From: Hyparrhenia diplandra
Taxonomy: Eukaryota > Streptophyta > Magnoliopsida > Poales > Poaceae
DNA: 64,000 bases
NCBI GenBank assembly: GCA_015847255.1
Contig: JADLZK010011578.1
Location: 124,001-188,000 of the forward strand
Direction of reading: 5' to 3'
Numbering within the stretch: position 1 is the stretch's first letter; the number at the start of each line of letters is the position of its first letter. The notes under the pieces were generated by a model. It was not told the DNA's origin and did no database searches. It was given only the letters and a program-made list of their open reading frames with translations. This document shows, piece after piece, positions 23,915 through 34,874 of this stretch. The position numbers and the translations under genes are program-made.

Positions 23915-25145
23915 TGAATAGACTGAAGTTTTGAATATCTTGTTCACGAAACCGAAACAGGACCGCACACTTGCAGGTGAATTGTTTTAAAATTTTATAA
24001 AATGCAAATGAAGTCTAGAAATTATGAAACTTGTCAAGATGTCATGATATCATGCGTGGAGGTTGTGATGAAACACTGAGAAGGTTTCACAGAAGTTGTC
24101 ACGTACAATACATCTCCAAAGAAGAGTCTCCATAGGACTATCAATGATGTTTGTTTAGATGAAATGTAAAAAACAAATAAAAAGGCAAAGTGACCAAACT
24201 GGGCATTTGGAATATGCTTTGCCTAGCAAGTGTCGGGCCAGTGACAGTCGGCAAAGTGGGCAAGTTTGCCGAGTGTCGGGCCAGTGACACTTGACAAAGT
24301 ATAGGCTAGTTTGCCTAGGCACTTGGCAAACCTGCCATTACGGCCTCCATCGCCGTCACGATGACTTTTCTTTGCCGAGTGTCGAACTTCAAGTCTAGTC
24401 TGAACGCAATGCAAACACACAGCTTGTAATTGAACATACGCTTCCGTTGTGCTTGTTTCCAGTGAGGCCTCTCCTTTTGCCTGAATGCAACCAGCACAAC
24501 GTCGAACCCATCTGAAAGCCACTCAGCACCAAAGAGCAGGTTGCTCCTATGCAGGCTGCGCGCGGCAAGGACATAATAATATATAAATTCAGATCTGGAC
24601 TGCTTCTCTAGCTTTGAGTGCCCTCCTTGCAAATTGCTTCGCCTTTGTAGGACACTATGACATGGCAGCGCCCAAGAGAGATTCCAATGTGACTGACGGC
24701 TGGCGAGATGAGCCTCGCCTGTGGACGGCGGTAGTTGTGAATGACGATGGTGTGAGTCACAAAGATGGTTGGCAGCGTCGGTCGGAGCAAGCTCGATCGA
24801 TCTGCAAATTGATCATTACAGTAAAATGCAAGCATGAGTGCAGACTGCATTCGCCGCAGTGCGTGCATCAGATGCTAGTTGATCGTTGTTTTGCTGCCCA
24901 TCCATCCCATCCATCGATCCGTCTCTTCTTCCTTGGGTAGTTGGGTGGTGCTTCATTCAGCTTCAATTCGTTGCTGCCGTCATAACAGGTCTATGTCTCG
25001 TGCTCGTCCATGATCCATCAGTCCTTTCATCCAATTGCAGTGTAGTTGGCCCCGACCGCTCTTGATCATCCACACGCAGACTCCAAATACTGCAGGCTCC
25101 TTTATTTCCTTTCCATCCAGCCGGCTACAATTAGTGTACTACTTA

Positions 25146-25409
25146 TACTTCCTTCGTTCCACAATACTTACAATTATGGTTTCATGCCATAAAAATGACC
25201 TATGTTTGACCAAATTTCTACCAAATACTATTTATATTTACGACTTCAAATTAATTTATTAAAATACTACATATCGTAATAAATCTAATGAGATTTATTT
25301 GATAGCATAAATATTGATAGTTTTTTATCTATAATTAATCAAACTTGGGATACTAAACCGCGATTAACTGTGCTAGAATTGTAAGTTTTTTTTTGAAACG
25401 GAGGGAGTA
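25146..25409. mobile_element. Stowaway-like MITE
   Basis: Ends ACTTCCTTCGTTCCACAATACTT and AAGTTTTTTTTTGAAACGGAGGGAGT are inverted Stowaway-type termini; the interior is AT-rich and non-coding. Confidence 0.65.
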
Positions 25410-25592
25410 CATGACTACAATTTTGGTTACTGTGGCATCAAGCCGGCTATTACCTCATCCTAAATAATGGCATGAATCATTTAGCTTTGTGCTAAATCAT
25501 TCGATTTAGCTTTAAACCGTCACCAATATCTAAAACAATCACACAATACAATGCAATATAGGAATTGCCATAACAAAACTTGTACTACTTGG

Positions 25593-25848
25593 GCTGTGTT
25601 TAGTTCGAAAAGTGAAGCTAAAAAGCACGGTAACACTTTTTTGTTTATTTGTTTGTGGTAAATATTATCCTATCATAGGCTAACTAGGCTCAAAAGATTC
25701 GTCTCAAGAAAGTACATTCAAATTGTGTAATTGGTTATTTTGTTTATCTATAGTTAATGCTCCATTCATAAGGTAAAGATTTGATATGAAAGGAAATCTT
25801 GAAACCTTTTGGCAAAGTTTGGTGAACTACACACAACCCTAATATCAG
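25593..25848. mobile_element. Tourist/hAT-type MITE
   Basis: GGGCTGTGTTTAGTTCG at the left and GGTGAACTACACACAACCC at the right are inverted ends. The interior includes the widespread grass motif AATTGTGTAATTGGTTATTT and TTAATGCTCCATTCAT. About 255 bp, non-coding. Confidence 0.7.
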
Positions 25849-26411
25849 ATGGAAGCTATATATACTAATCCCCCGTCCCACAAATAAAGGTCCATTTTTA
25901 TTTCTACAATCCCTATTTATTCGTCTTATGTAATTTCTTATAAATTATAAAATAAATAAATAATTATGAAAGTATCTCTAACGATAAAATAAATCATAAT
26001 AAAGTAACTAAAAATCTTGAAACTTTTAAATAAGATAAACGGTTAAATAAGGATTGTATGAGAGAGTATATGCAATTTTTAAATGGATTGGCGCCGAGAG
26101 TGGTGGGGGCGACAAGTATGGTTGCACCGGACCAATCCACCACCACCGCGGTTTGCAGATATTGGCTGCACTTTTTTCCTCAGACCGTGCCAACATTCTT
26201 CGCCTTTCTGACGTTGCACCATATGTCCCTGCTTCCTGGTGTTTCCAGCCTTTCAGATAAGACATTTTCCATATGTGAATATATCCATATCCATAGTTTT
26301 TAAATACAAATTTGAAAATGTATCCCTCCTCTCATGAAAGGATAAGGTTCTTCGCATCGTCATGATAAAAGTTCGAAAGATTATCTACGTTGTCACTTTG
26401 AATACGTTTAT

Positions 26412-26569
26412 GCTCCCTCCACCCTCCATTCCAAATTACAAGTCACTTTGATTTTTGTATATATAGAATTTGCTATATGTGTAGAAACACATTATATCTA
26501 GATGTGCAACAAAATAAATGTACCAAAATTGTTAAAGGAGCTTATAATTTGAAACGGAAGGGAATACGT
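26412..26569. mobile_element. Stowaway MITE
   Basis: CTCCCTCCACCCTCCATTCC plus AAATTACAAGTCACTTTG at the left and AGCTTATAATTTGAAACGG plus AAGGGAA at the right are inverted Stowaway-type ends of a 160-bp non-coding element. The solo LTR that follows begins only a few bases beyond it. Confidence 0.7.
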
Positions 26570-26574
26570 AGTTC

Positions 26575-28861
26575 TGTCGGTGCTTGGGCTCGGCGTTCCG
26601 GCAACCAACGATCGTAATACGTTGCGCACTCCACAATCCTGGATGGTGATGCAAGGATGACATAAGATTGGCCAAAAAGAATGGCCTACGTCCAGTGGGT
26701 AGCGGGAACAATGTCTAGGACAACTAGCTCGACAAACCAATAACAGGCGAACCTTTTCCCCATCTACTGTAAAGAGCGGGCAAAGGACGATCGACGTTCC
26801 GCCGTCAATCTGGCCATTCCCCCGCCTCGGACAGCTCCTCCGGCGCCGGAGCAGGTGGGGGACGGGGCAGATTGACGGCGGGATTGGGGTCCTCGTCGCT
26901 GTCGGTGGCGATTGGAGCTCAGGTTTTCGGTGGCAGCGCTACCACTGATCCGCAAATAAGTGCATCCAGCGCTTCTTCGATGGCGGTGTATCCAACATCG
27001 GCTTCGGCGGGGTTGCTGTGTGGTGCCGGTCTCCTCGGCCGACTTCGGGCGGTTGCATCCTCGGTTGCCGAAAGTGAAGTTTTTGTTCCTCCATGGCGTT
27101 TTTGGCGAGGTGTTCTTCGTGGTCCGCCCCTGTGAGGTTTCGAGTTTCTTTAGATGTGCCGGGAGGACGTCGTTTCCTCTGTGGTTTGCTGTTTTGGGCG
27201 CCATCGGCGAAGAGAAGGCGATGGCGGCGCTGTTGAATAATTTTCCCCGACTTCTTCCTCCCACTGATGGCATGTTCCTCCTACGCCAATGGTGTGGTCG
27301 GAGTGGATTGTACAGGAGTCGACGCGTCAGGCGGTTCTATCATTTCCATGGGCCGATGAGGCTCCTGTCGCGCTTTGTTGGTTATCATTCGTGGCTTCAA
27401 CTGGTGGTCTGGGCAGCGATGATATGGAGGTCTTCATGTTTCGGTGCAAGGTTTGTGGGTGTAGGTGGCAGGGTCTTCGTATTTCTTCTGGCCATGGTGG
27501 GAGATGCGAGGCTCCTGGTTCGAGGGTGTCCGGGGATCTTCCCCGACCGACGTTCTATAAAGTTTATGGCTTTGCCACTGATGCGCTGTTCACAAAGCAG
27601 CAATGCTAGAGGCTTTAAAGCTCGCGAGTTTGCGATGATGCATCCTCGAATCCAGCTGAAGTGGTTTGGATTGGCAAGGAGCACAAGGACTTCGACGGGA
27701 TTAGTTTGTGTCTTTTGTTGTGGTAAGGTCTTTTGTGCTTTTGCATCGGAACAATCGTTCCTTCTGTATCCTTTCGATGTATCGGGTGGTTGATGTTAAT
27801 GAATGGCATCCTTTTTCACAAGAAAAGTCCAGTGGGTAGCGTGGTGTGTATTGCCTTGCACCGGGGTGCTCGTAGGAGGGGATTAAAAGCGGGGGAGAGA
27901 GGGATCGTGTCCCAAGTCTCGTGGAGCGGGCGAGATGGTAGATTGAGGCTAGTGCCAATAGCGTGTGAAGTCGTAGGAGGTGTTGCTTGGACCTGCCGTT
28001 CTACTCCGAGTCTTCCCCTTTTATAATCCTCAAGGGGGGACTGGTTACAGTGTCGTCCTGTGTGGGGGCGGAGGTGTGTCCGAACCCTGTTGACTTTTCC
28101 TGTGACGACGTGGTGGAGGGCGTAGTTGGTACCATGTGTCTGTGGGGTGGGAATCCATCCTTGTTCCCGTGTCGTGACGTGCCAAGAGAGGAGGTTTTTG
28201 GCGGCGAGTGACCGTGGGGTCGATCACGGCCCTCCGGGTGCGGGTGGTGTCGCCGAGGGTGTTGCGAGCGGGGCCAAGGTTGGGACGCCGCACGCCGAGG
28301 CCTGGGTTTCTTTGTGGTTGTCTCCCGAGGGCCTCCGCGACAATGCTCCGAGGGTGCCGCGGTGCACCGCCGAGGATGTCCTGTAGTGGTTACTGTTAAG
28401 CCCGAGGGTGGTAGTGACGGGCGGGTGCGTCTGTCGTCGTGGTGAGGTCACCGTTGTAGTGGTTGGAATAGCGCACGGCAGGGCGCTTACTTGCCAATTG
28501 ATCATTCCGAGGCGGTCCTGCCGCGTCGTGGGGGATTTGACCCCTGTCCGATCAGTCCTGGGCGAATCTCGTGACCCCGGCGGGAATCGGGAGTGACAGA
28601 GCGCATTAAATGCAATGTGCACGACACGCCGCTGCCGGGCCGTTGACGCAAGGCCCCAACCATGGGGCCCTCTAGCGAGTCCGGGGAGGATTCGTAGTAG
28701 CCGCGGCTCGCCCGTCCCCTCGGGCGAGTCGTAGAATGTTCCAGGAATGAAAGGCCCTCGGCATAGTGTGTTCTGCTGATGCGTATACCTCGGATAAGCT
28801 ACGGAGCGGGTTTCTTCATAAGCGAGGCATTCTTTGGTATCCGTAAGTGCGATACCCGACA
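26575..28861 (-). mobile_element. Ty3-type solo LTR split by a LINE
   Basis: Plus-strand ends are TGTCGGTGCTTGGG and CGATACCCGACA, flanked by a perfect 5-bp duplication AGTTC (26570-26574 and 28862-28866). On the minus strand it reads TGTCGGGTATCGCACTTACGG with a TATA box (ATTATAAAAGGGG) complementary to about 28015-28030. Excluding the inserted LINE, the LTR is about 1.15 kb. No internal domain remains. The long frames on both strands at 28224-28868 follow from high GC and are not genes. Confidence 0.85.
26705..27826 (+). mobile_element. 5'-truncated LINE with 15-bp target site duplication
   Basis: The segment is bounded by GTCCAGTGGGTAGCG at 26690-26704 and again at 27827-27841, a hallmark of target-primed insertion. 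The 3' end (TGTATCGGGTGGTTGATG, TTAATGAATGGCATCC, then an A-rich ACAAGAAAA) is the usual end of a grass LINE family. The frame 26960-27793 shows no RT motif; what remains is mostly 3' untranslated sequence. Confidence 0.85.
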
Positions 28862-28866
28862 AGTTC

Positions 28867-30065
28867 AATTGTGATCAATCTATTTTAAGATAAAAACAAT
28901 GCTGCTACAACCATAGTTCTTTATGATAAAATAAATTAAACATCTTGGTGCCATTGTGTAGACTAAAATAATGGTTTATATCGTTGTAACAACTGAGAGT
29001 GGAGAGTGTAGACCTAAATCTGTTTTTGAAGAAATATAAAAGGAAACAGATTAAATGAAATATATAATAAACGCTAGAGTTTAAACTTGTGAACATGTAG
29101 ATAAAAAAAACTTGCAACAACTAATAAAATCCAAACTGCAGATTCATGATGTTATAAAAAAGAAGAGAGCTCTAAAAAGAATGCAACGAAGAGGTAACAT
29201 AAGCTAAGATTTCAACAAAACACATATGTAAAAAATAAATATAATCAAATCTAATTAGTTACTAACTTTATCATAAATGTTTTAATATTTACGTAATACG
29301 GAGTATAAGATTTTATCTGTGTAGCATATGGATTGATGGGCCAGTATGTCAACTCAAGGGAAGATAAGGACGACAATGGAGTTTTGGGGCAGTGAGTGAG
29401 TATGTATAATGGCTACAAACCGCACCAAATTCTGGTGTTCGTAGTGTTTTTACTTTTGCAAGTTGTTGAAGTGTGCCGCACTAGACCTCTCGAGCCTGAA
29501 CTTTACCTCCACGAACGAACTACTGGTAAAATTGAATAAGTTCATGCTCCGCTAACTGCTGGAAGCAACAAGTGCAAAATGTGCAATAACTAATAATCTA
29601 AGGTTAGTCTCAATAGGAATTTCATTAAAATTAAATAAGTTGACATTGACATATCATAGTAAAGATTAAGGAAGAGATGATAAGTTTTATTGGAATTTCT
29701 AACACAAGGTAATTTTGAAAAATGAGACAAATAACCTCCGCTGAGCTAGGCTGGCTTAACCTAATAATGCCCTGCACTAATAAAGAGGAAGAAAATAGAA
29801 TCAGAGCAGTAATAGTTTTTTTTAATACCGTAGAGAGCAGTAATAGTTATAGCAAGTTGTTCTTCGGAATGTCTATTTTTCTGGTTATCGAATGATCTTT
29901 TTTTTATTATTATTTTCATTTCTATTGCATCTCCCTCTGGCTCCAAACTTTTATTTGTAGTGTATATCCTGATTCCTACCGGGCAGCAAGTTGATATATA
30001 TACCGGGAGACGGGAGTGATGGCTTACTCACAAAACACTGTCAAGTGAGTATGATCGAAATCTAC
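28867..30065. other. AT-rich gene-free stretch
   Basis: No gene, element end or repeat recognised. Several poly-A/T runs and short frames only. Confidence 0.5.
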
Positions 30066-31430
30066 TAGTTGAGATAGTCCACAGTGAATACTCGACTCAG
30101 CTTCATTTTCATCGAGCTGTCCCCTAGAATGACACTTCCCTCCGTGCTGTCCTGCATGCAGCAAGTCGGCAACATGGCAGAGGATGAGCGCCGCAGTCCG
30201 TGCTCAGTGCCTGCGTGAGTCATAAAGGTGGCTAACAATATCGGCAGCCAGAGCAGGCAATGCAATCTGTGGCCATTGCATGCACAGACCAAAGCGCCAA
30301 CCAAGTGACCGGCCGTACCGTCACCACCTGTATGAAAATTTCAGCAGGCAATGAAATGGATGCTTCTTTTAAAGGAAAATGCATTGATCATAACGCACTA
30401 CACCGGCACTTTTACAAACAGGATCCACGAGAAAAGAAAAATTACAGAGAAGTACAAAACTCCCGCTCATCTTCCTCGCAGCCTTCAGGAGATCCGTTTG
30501 TCACCGCCCGTCGGCCGCTTTCCAATCGTCGTCGGGCACCGAGTCAAACTCCAACAGTGGTGGAGGCCGCAGAGGAGGGCTTACTTCTAGGCGAATCAGC
30601 CGAGTACACCGCCTCCCCAGCGCATCGGCCAACTCCCGCACCCGCGACGCATCCTTCGATTCCACCGCCAAAGAACCCGAGCAAAGCTCAGATTTTCACC
30701 ACAGAACATTTTCCTTGAGATTAACAGGGTCAACAACATCATCACCTGAAGAAGACGACGATGCGCCGCCCTCGACTCTGGACAGGTCCCCCAGCCTCTC
30801 CGTTGACGCCGGAGAAGATCCCCATCGGAGAACGGAAGAAGTTGGGAGAATTTATTCCGTTGCGTCGCCGTCGCTTCCGCATCGCCCGGCGTCACCAGAA
30901 AAAAAAACAAACCGCAGAGGAGCCGGGCTCATCCGGCAAAACCTAACTCCACCGCCGAACATCGACCGCGAGCAAACCCTAAACCTAGGACTCGACAAGA
31001 CCCTACGAAGACAAGCTGTTGAAGAGACGGACCCCGCTCCTCGTCACCACCAGCAGCGAGGCCGAGGCGAGGGAGCGGGGTCGTGACCGGCGGCGGCGGG
31101 CGGTGTCGCCCGCCCTTTTTTTTTCCGCGAGACCCTAGGCGGCCGAAGTTGCGTTAATGAAATGGATGCTTCTTCATTCAGCAGTGGAGTACGCAGTACG
31201 ATGAGACGATGGATGATCAATAATACAGTAGTACCCGTCGTTCAGTAGACACATGCGTTGTAGTACGTGACCCATCGTCCACCCCCGGCCGCCAATGGCA
31301 ATGCGTGGCCACGGCAGCTTAGCTCTATCTTCATCTCCACACAGACTCCAATAATTGCGGGCTCCCAAAGCAGCAAAGGAATTTGGTGTTTCTACCTTTA
31401 ACATAGATTTAATCTCAAAAAAAAAAAAAA
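30066..31430. repeat. Segmental duplication block, partial copy 3
   Basis: GGCAACATGGCAGAGGATGAG, GTGAGTCATAAAGGTGGC and, beyond the retroposon, GGCCGCCAATGGCAATGCG and CACACAGACTCCAATAATTG match landmarks in copies 1 and 2. The block is split by the retroposon at 30369-31155. It is the most degraded of the three. Confidence 0.4.
30369..31155 (-). mobile_element. Non-LTR retroposon with 19-bp target site duplication
   Basis: AATGAAATGGATGCTTCTT occurs at 30350-30368 and again at 31156-31174. The insert begins on the plus strand with a short T run, so it is a minus-strand insertion. Its 5' end (near 31155) is very GC-rich (GCGGGCGACACCGCCC-type text) and its 3' end carries TTTGTAAAAGTGCCGGTGTA on the minus strand, as in grass LINE 3' ends. 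Frames on both strands (30260-30718, 30715-31086, 30910-30596) have no domain I recognise. Confidence 0.75.
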
Positions 31431-32149
31431 AAAGAGTAAAATACGCCTGGCGGCCCCTAAACTTGTCCGCATGTGCCATTTCGGTCCATGAACTTGCAAA
31501 CGTGAAAGTTGAGCCCCGAACTTGTCAAGTTGTGCCACTTAGGTCCACGAACTCTCAAACGTGTCACATAAGTCCACAAACTTGTTCAATTGTGCCATTT
31601 AGGTCCACGAACATGCATGTATACGTATGGGGGTGCCATGTGGCTGCGCGTCGGTTGGTCGTGCATGGTACTGTTTGGGTGTTGACGCCAAATGATGACG
31701 CCAAGATTCTTTTTAATTTGTAAAATTCATATCTAATTATTCAGAGCTCCAAAATAGCAAATGATATATCCATTTTTATTATCTCAACAAGCCCTTCGCA
31801 ATGGTATAATTTGTTCTATGAGATAGTTTTTGTTCAAAAGAATTAAAAAAGTCCTCAGAACCGCTACGGTTTACCTCATTTAATTTCGATGAAATTGATG
31901 CCACGTCGACGAACTAAAAAAATGCCCTCCACGAGCATTCAAATCAACTAGCTGTCTTGATTTGAAAGCTCCCCGAGGCCATTTTTTGAGTTAAATGAGG
32001 TAAAGCGGTCGCGGTTGTACGACTTTTCAATTTTTCACACATAAAAACTATCTCAAATGATAGAATGGATTACACCGCGAAGGGCTCGTTGAGATGATCA
32101 AAATGGACATCACATTTTCTATTTTTGGAGCTCTAGATAATTAGATACT

Positions 32150-32291
32150 CCCTCCGTTGCAAATTGAAGTTCACTTTGGCTTTTCTAGGTTCATTTCTTT
32201 TACTATGTATCTAGACATAGTGTATAACTAGGTGCATAGCAAAATCAATGTATCAAGAAAAGGCATAGTGAACTATAATTTGAACGGAGGG
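32150..32291. mobile_element. Stowaway MITE inside the foldback element, right end split
   Basis: Starts after a TA with CTCCCTCCGTTGC and ends GAACGGAGGG; the last TG plus the TA duplication lie at about 35525-35528, beyond the LTR element. Rejoining the flanks restores the symmetry of the foldback element around a TA target, so this insertion predates the LTR element and postdates the foldback element. Confidence 0.75.
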
Positions 32292-32893
32292 TGTCGATTC
32301 CGGCCAGATTGGGCCGGAATTGACACGTGTTCGTCGACCGTTGAAGCTTCAAGAGGGCGTAGGGGATGTAGTCTCTCGCCGGGCGGCGACGAGCAAAGCA
32401 AAGACGCAAAGGGCGAGGAGGGGAGGAGCCAAGGCGAGGTGGGGGCAGCGTCGGGGCGGCGGCGGCAACGCTGGGAGGGGAGGGGGCAGGGGGGGGGCGG
32501 TGGTGGAGAGGCAGAGTAGATGGATACTAATTTTTATTGCTTGCTTATCCCCTAGAGATTATATGCCTCTTGCTTATATAGCCCGGCTAGTGGGACTTGT
32601 AATCTAAGCAATCTCTATAAGGTTTTCTTATATGATCGGAATACCTTTTACAAGCAATATTTATTTATTTCCTAATAAGGGTCTTCCTTATAGATTGAAT
32701 ATCCCCTTTACACACCAAAAATTCCTAAGATAATCCTAACTTGAAGACGGCGTAGTCGGACTCAGACGGAGAGAGGAGGCGGCGGGCAGGCAGGGGGCGC
32801 CGGCCCCGCCGCGCGCCCTAGCCCCCCTCGGCCGGCGGCCGCCGTCGATCAGCCCAATTAGCCCCTTCCCGGCTGGCCCACTCGGTCATCACA

Positions 32894-33729
32894 TTTCCCC
32901 ACCGCTCGACGAGGCGGCGCGCCCATCGTGCCGCCCAACCCACTGTGTGGTGGCGAAGGGCACGCTTAATCGGGGAGGTGACAACTCCCGGCCCGGTAGA
33001 AGACAAGAGGGCCGCACTTGTCGTTGTCGCCGTTGCAGATGCCGGGCGCCCTTGTCGGCGAAGGAGAAGTCGAGGTGGAGGTCGCCAAGTAGATGCTGAA
33101 CTTGAAGCTCAACGGGGCTGCACGAAGGGACGTTCGCCAATGCACGGCGCATGACGGAGGCGCCGAGGGTGCCCGACAGCTCGATCATCCGGGCGGGTCG
33201 GAGGAGGAGACGTAGGTGTAGGTCGCCGGCACCGTCACCTTTGCATGGAGCTGCTCTGCAGTAGAGACGTGTCGGGGCGACGTAGGAGGCGAGGAGGTGA
33301 AGTCGAGGAGGCAGCCGTGAGAGGAGGTCGCCGGGCGTCTTGTGGCAGCCCGGTACCGCATCTCCTCGCGTCCACGGTGCGCCAACTATGACGTTGTCGA
33401 TGCGGAAGAAGACGCCGCCGTTGTTGTCGAAGAGGATGACGGTGGCGCCTTTGACCCGACGTCGGGGTTGCCTGTAGTAGGAGGACGCTTCTTTGGAAAC
33501 GCCCGATCTTCCCTTAGACGGTTGGGAAGGTGGAAGCCCACCGCCACGTCGTCGTACGGGGACGTTCTCCCCCCAGAAGTCCTGGAGAAGCTCTGGGCGG
33601 CGGGGATGTAGTAGCGGTGGAAGTACCTCACGATGCCGTAGTGGAGGCTCCACTCGTGCGGTTGCCCGCAACTCGGTGGCGTTGGCGCCGATCCCGAGCT
33701 CCTTGTTGGTCGCCGTGGCTAAGTGCAGC
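32894..33729 (-). other. Non-gag internal segment of unknown origin
   Basis: Between the gag-like part and the polypurine tract lie about 830 bp with long frames in several phases. One frame has SLHYGIVRYFHRYYIPAAQS, another ATVILFDNNGGVFFRIDNV and VGAPWTRGDAV, a third KCGPLVFYRAGSCHLPD. These do not look like protease, RT or integrase and I cannot assign them to a family. Possibilities are a captured host gene fragment or a rapidly evolving element-specific domain. GC content is high, so chance open frames are also possible. Confidence 0.35.
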
Positions 33730-34874
33730 TCAGCAATCATGTCGTCGCCGCCCGATTGTCTGGCCGATGTCGTCCATTGCCACGACAAGGCGCCGGGCGG
33801 CCCGACATGCGGTCAACCGGCGGCCGTGATGTCGCTGCCGATGTCGCCGGGTCGCCGTGGTGGCCGCCCCGTTCGCGCCAGCGTCGGCGTCGCCGGGCCG
33901 CTCGTGCCGTCGTAGCGGCGGGCAAGGTCGATGGCCTCCTCCATCGAACGGGGCTCGAACCACTCGAGCGTCGTCCGGCGTGTCACGCAGGCCTCCGACG
34001 AAGAGGTCGACACGGTGGCGCCGACCCTCAAAATCCATGCGTGTAGCATAGACTTCAAGGCATCGATGTAGTCGCCCGGCCTTGCCTCCCCGGGAAGGCG
34101 GTGCGTACACCCCGGTGTCGAGGTAGGCGGGGGTCCGGTGATGTCGCGGGCGGCGTGTGAACTCGTCCCACTCGACGGGGACTTCTTCTTGGACAGTCCA
34201 TGAACCGCATCGCAGCGTAACCAATGAGGTGGAAGGCGGCGTAACTCACATAGTAGTCCGGTCGATGTCCAAGTTGAGCCGAACAGGAGCTCCAATTTGC
34301 GTAATCCAGAGGTCGGGGTCGTTTGCGTCGTGCTCTCGACTTGCAGGCCGCGCCACGTAGGGCTTAAGGTCGTGATGTCGCGGTGGCACCACGGTCCCTG
34401 GCGGCGCCGGGTGGCGTGGCGGGGAGTGCCTCGGCGGCGGTAGGGGTAGGGGCAGGGGCGGCGCGGGTGACGCGTCTCTCGGCTGAGAGTCCCGCGCGGT
34501 CGCAGTGTGTCGGTGGAGAGGAGAGGGCAGCCGTTGCCGCGGTGTCGCCGAGGATGACGCCGATGACGGCCGGTGCGCCATCCGCAACGCCATCTTCCTC
34601 CTCCACCGGAGGATGGCAGGGTCGGAGCCGCCGACGGGTCCGTGGGGGGAGGAGGGGCGGCCGGGCGGCGCCCCGGGCCGCCTGTGCCCGGCGGCGGCGG
34701 CAGGCTCTCCCTTCTAGCTTGGTCGTCGTGCTCGGGGTAGTCCCGAGGTGATGAAGACGCACTCCACGCGGCGCAGCGCGTCTCCATCTCATCGAAGCGG
34801 CGGTTGATCTTGACGCAGTTGTCGCCGAGGGGCGTCTTCGGCCAAGGGGTGAACTCCCTCATCTCGGAAGCCAT
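33730..34874 (-). pseudogene. Gag-like reading frame of the gag-only element
   Basis: The start codon at 34874 lies about 20 bases inside the primer-binding site, a normal gag position. It begins MASEMREFTPWPKTPLGDN. Later, in shifting frames, come motifs seen in Ty3 gag proteins: DLWITQIGAPVRLNLDID, FHLIGYAAMRFMDC, YATRMDFEGRRHRVDLFVGG and EEAIDLARRYDG-like text. Gag would form particles around element RNA. Because the frame changes several times between 34600 and 33900 this copy is probably not translated in full. No Cys-Cys-His-Cys zinc knuckle was seen. Confidence 0.6.

Larger units (their letters stand above)
19360..24400. mobile_element. Decayed CACTA (En/Spm-like) element, host of two nested insertions
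   Basis: CACTACGGGCAG at 19360 is a CACTA-type end, followed by the subterminal repeats typical of this grass family: TTGGCAAAG, GGCACTCGACAAATC, TTTGCCGAGTGTC and variants. They are dense at 19375-19448, 20739-20990 and 24190-24390. ATCATGCGTGGAGGTTGTGATG (24048 region) is also characteristic. The right terminal GTAGTG was not found, so the right limit is approximate. After removing 19449-20735 and 21248-23914 about 1.1 kb of this element remains, with no transposase. Confidence 0.65.
24600..26300. repeat. Segmental duplication block, copy 2
   Basis: Counterpart of 14850-15930, carrying the same landmarks in the same order (ATGACATGGCAG, GAGTCACAAAGATGG, CACGCAGACTCCAAATAC, CTTTCTGACGTTGCA) but interrupted by MITEs at 25146-25409 and 25593-25848. 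No protein family recognised. Confidence 0.5.

Noticed and set aside
26960..27793. 277-codon frame as a gene
   Set aside because: Contained entirely in a LINE bounded by 15-bp target duplications; no reverse transcriptase motif and no host domain.
28224..28868. 214-codon minus-strand frame
   Set aside because: Lies in a solo LTR with exact AGTTC duplication; the frame runs through the LTR promoter region.
33386..34792. Many long plus-strand frames opposite the gag-like frame
   Set aside because: Mirror frames caused by about 70% GC; the strand with LTR, primer-binding site and start codon in order is the minus strand.
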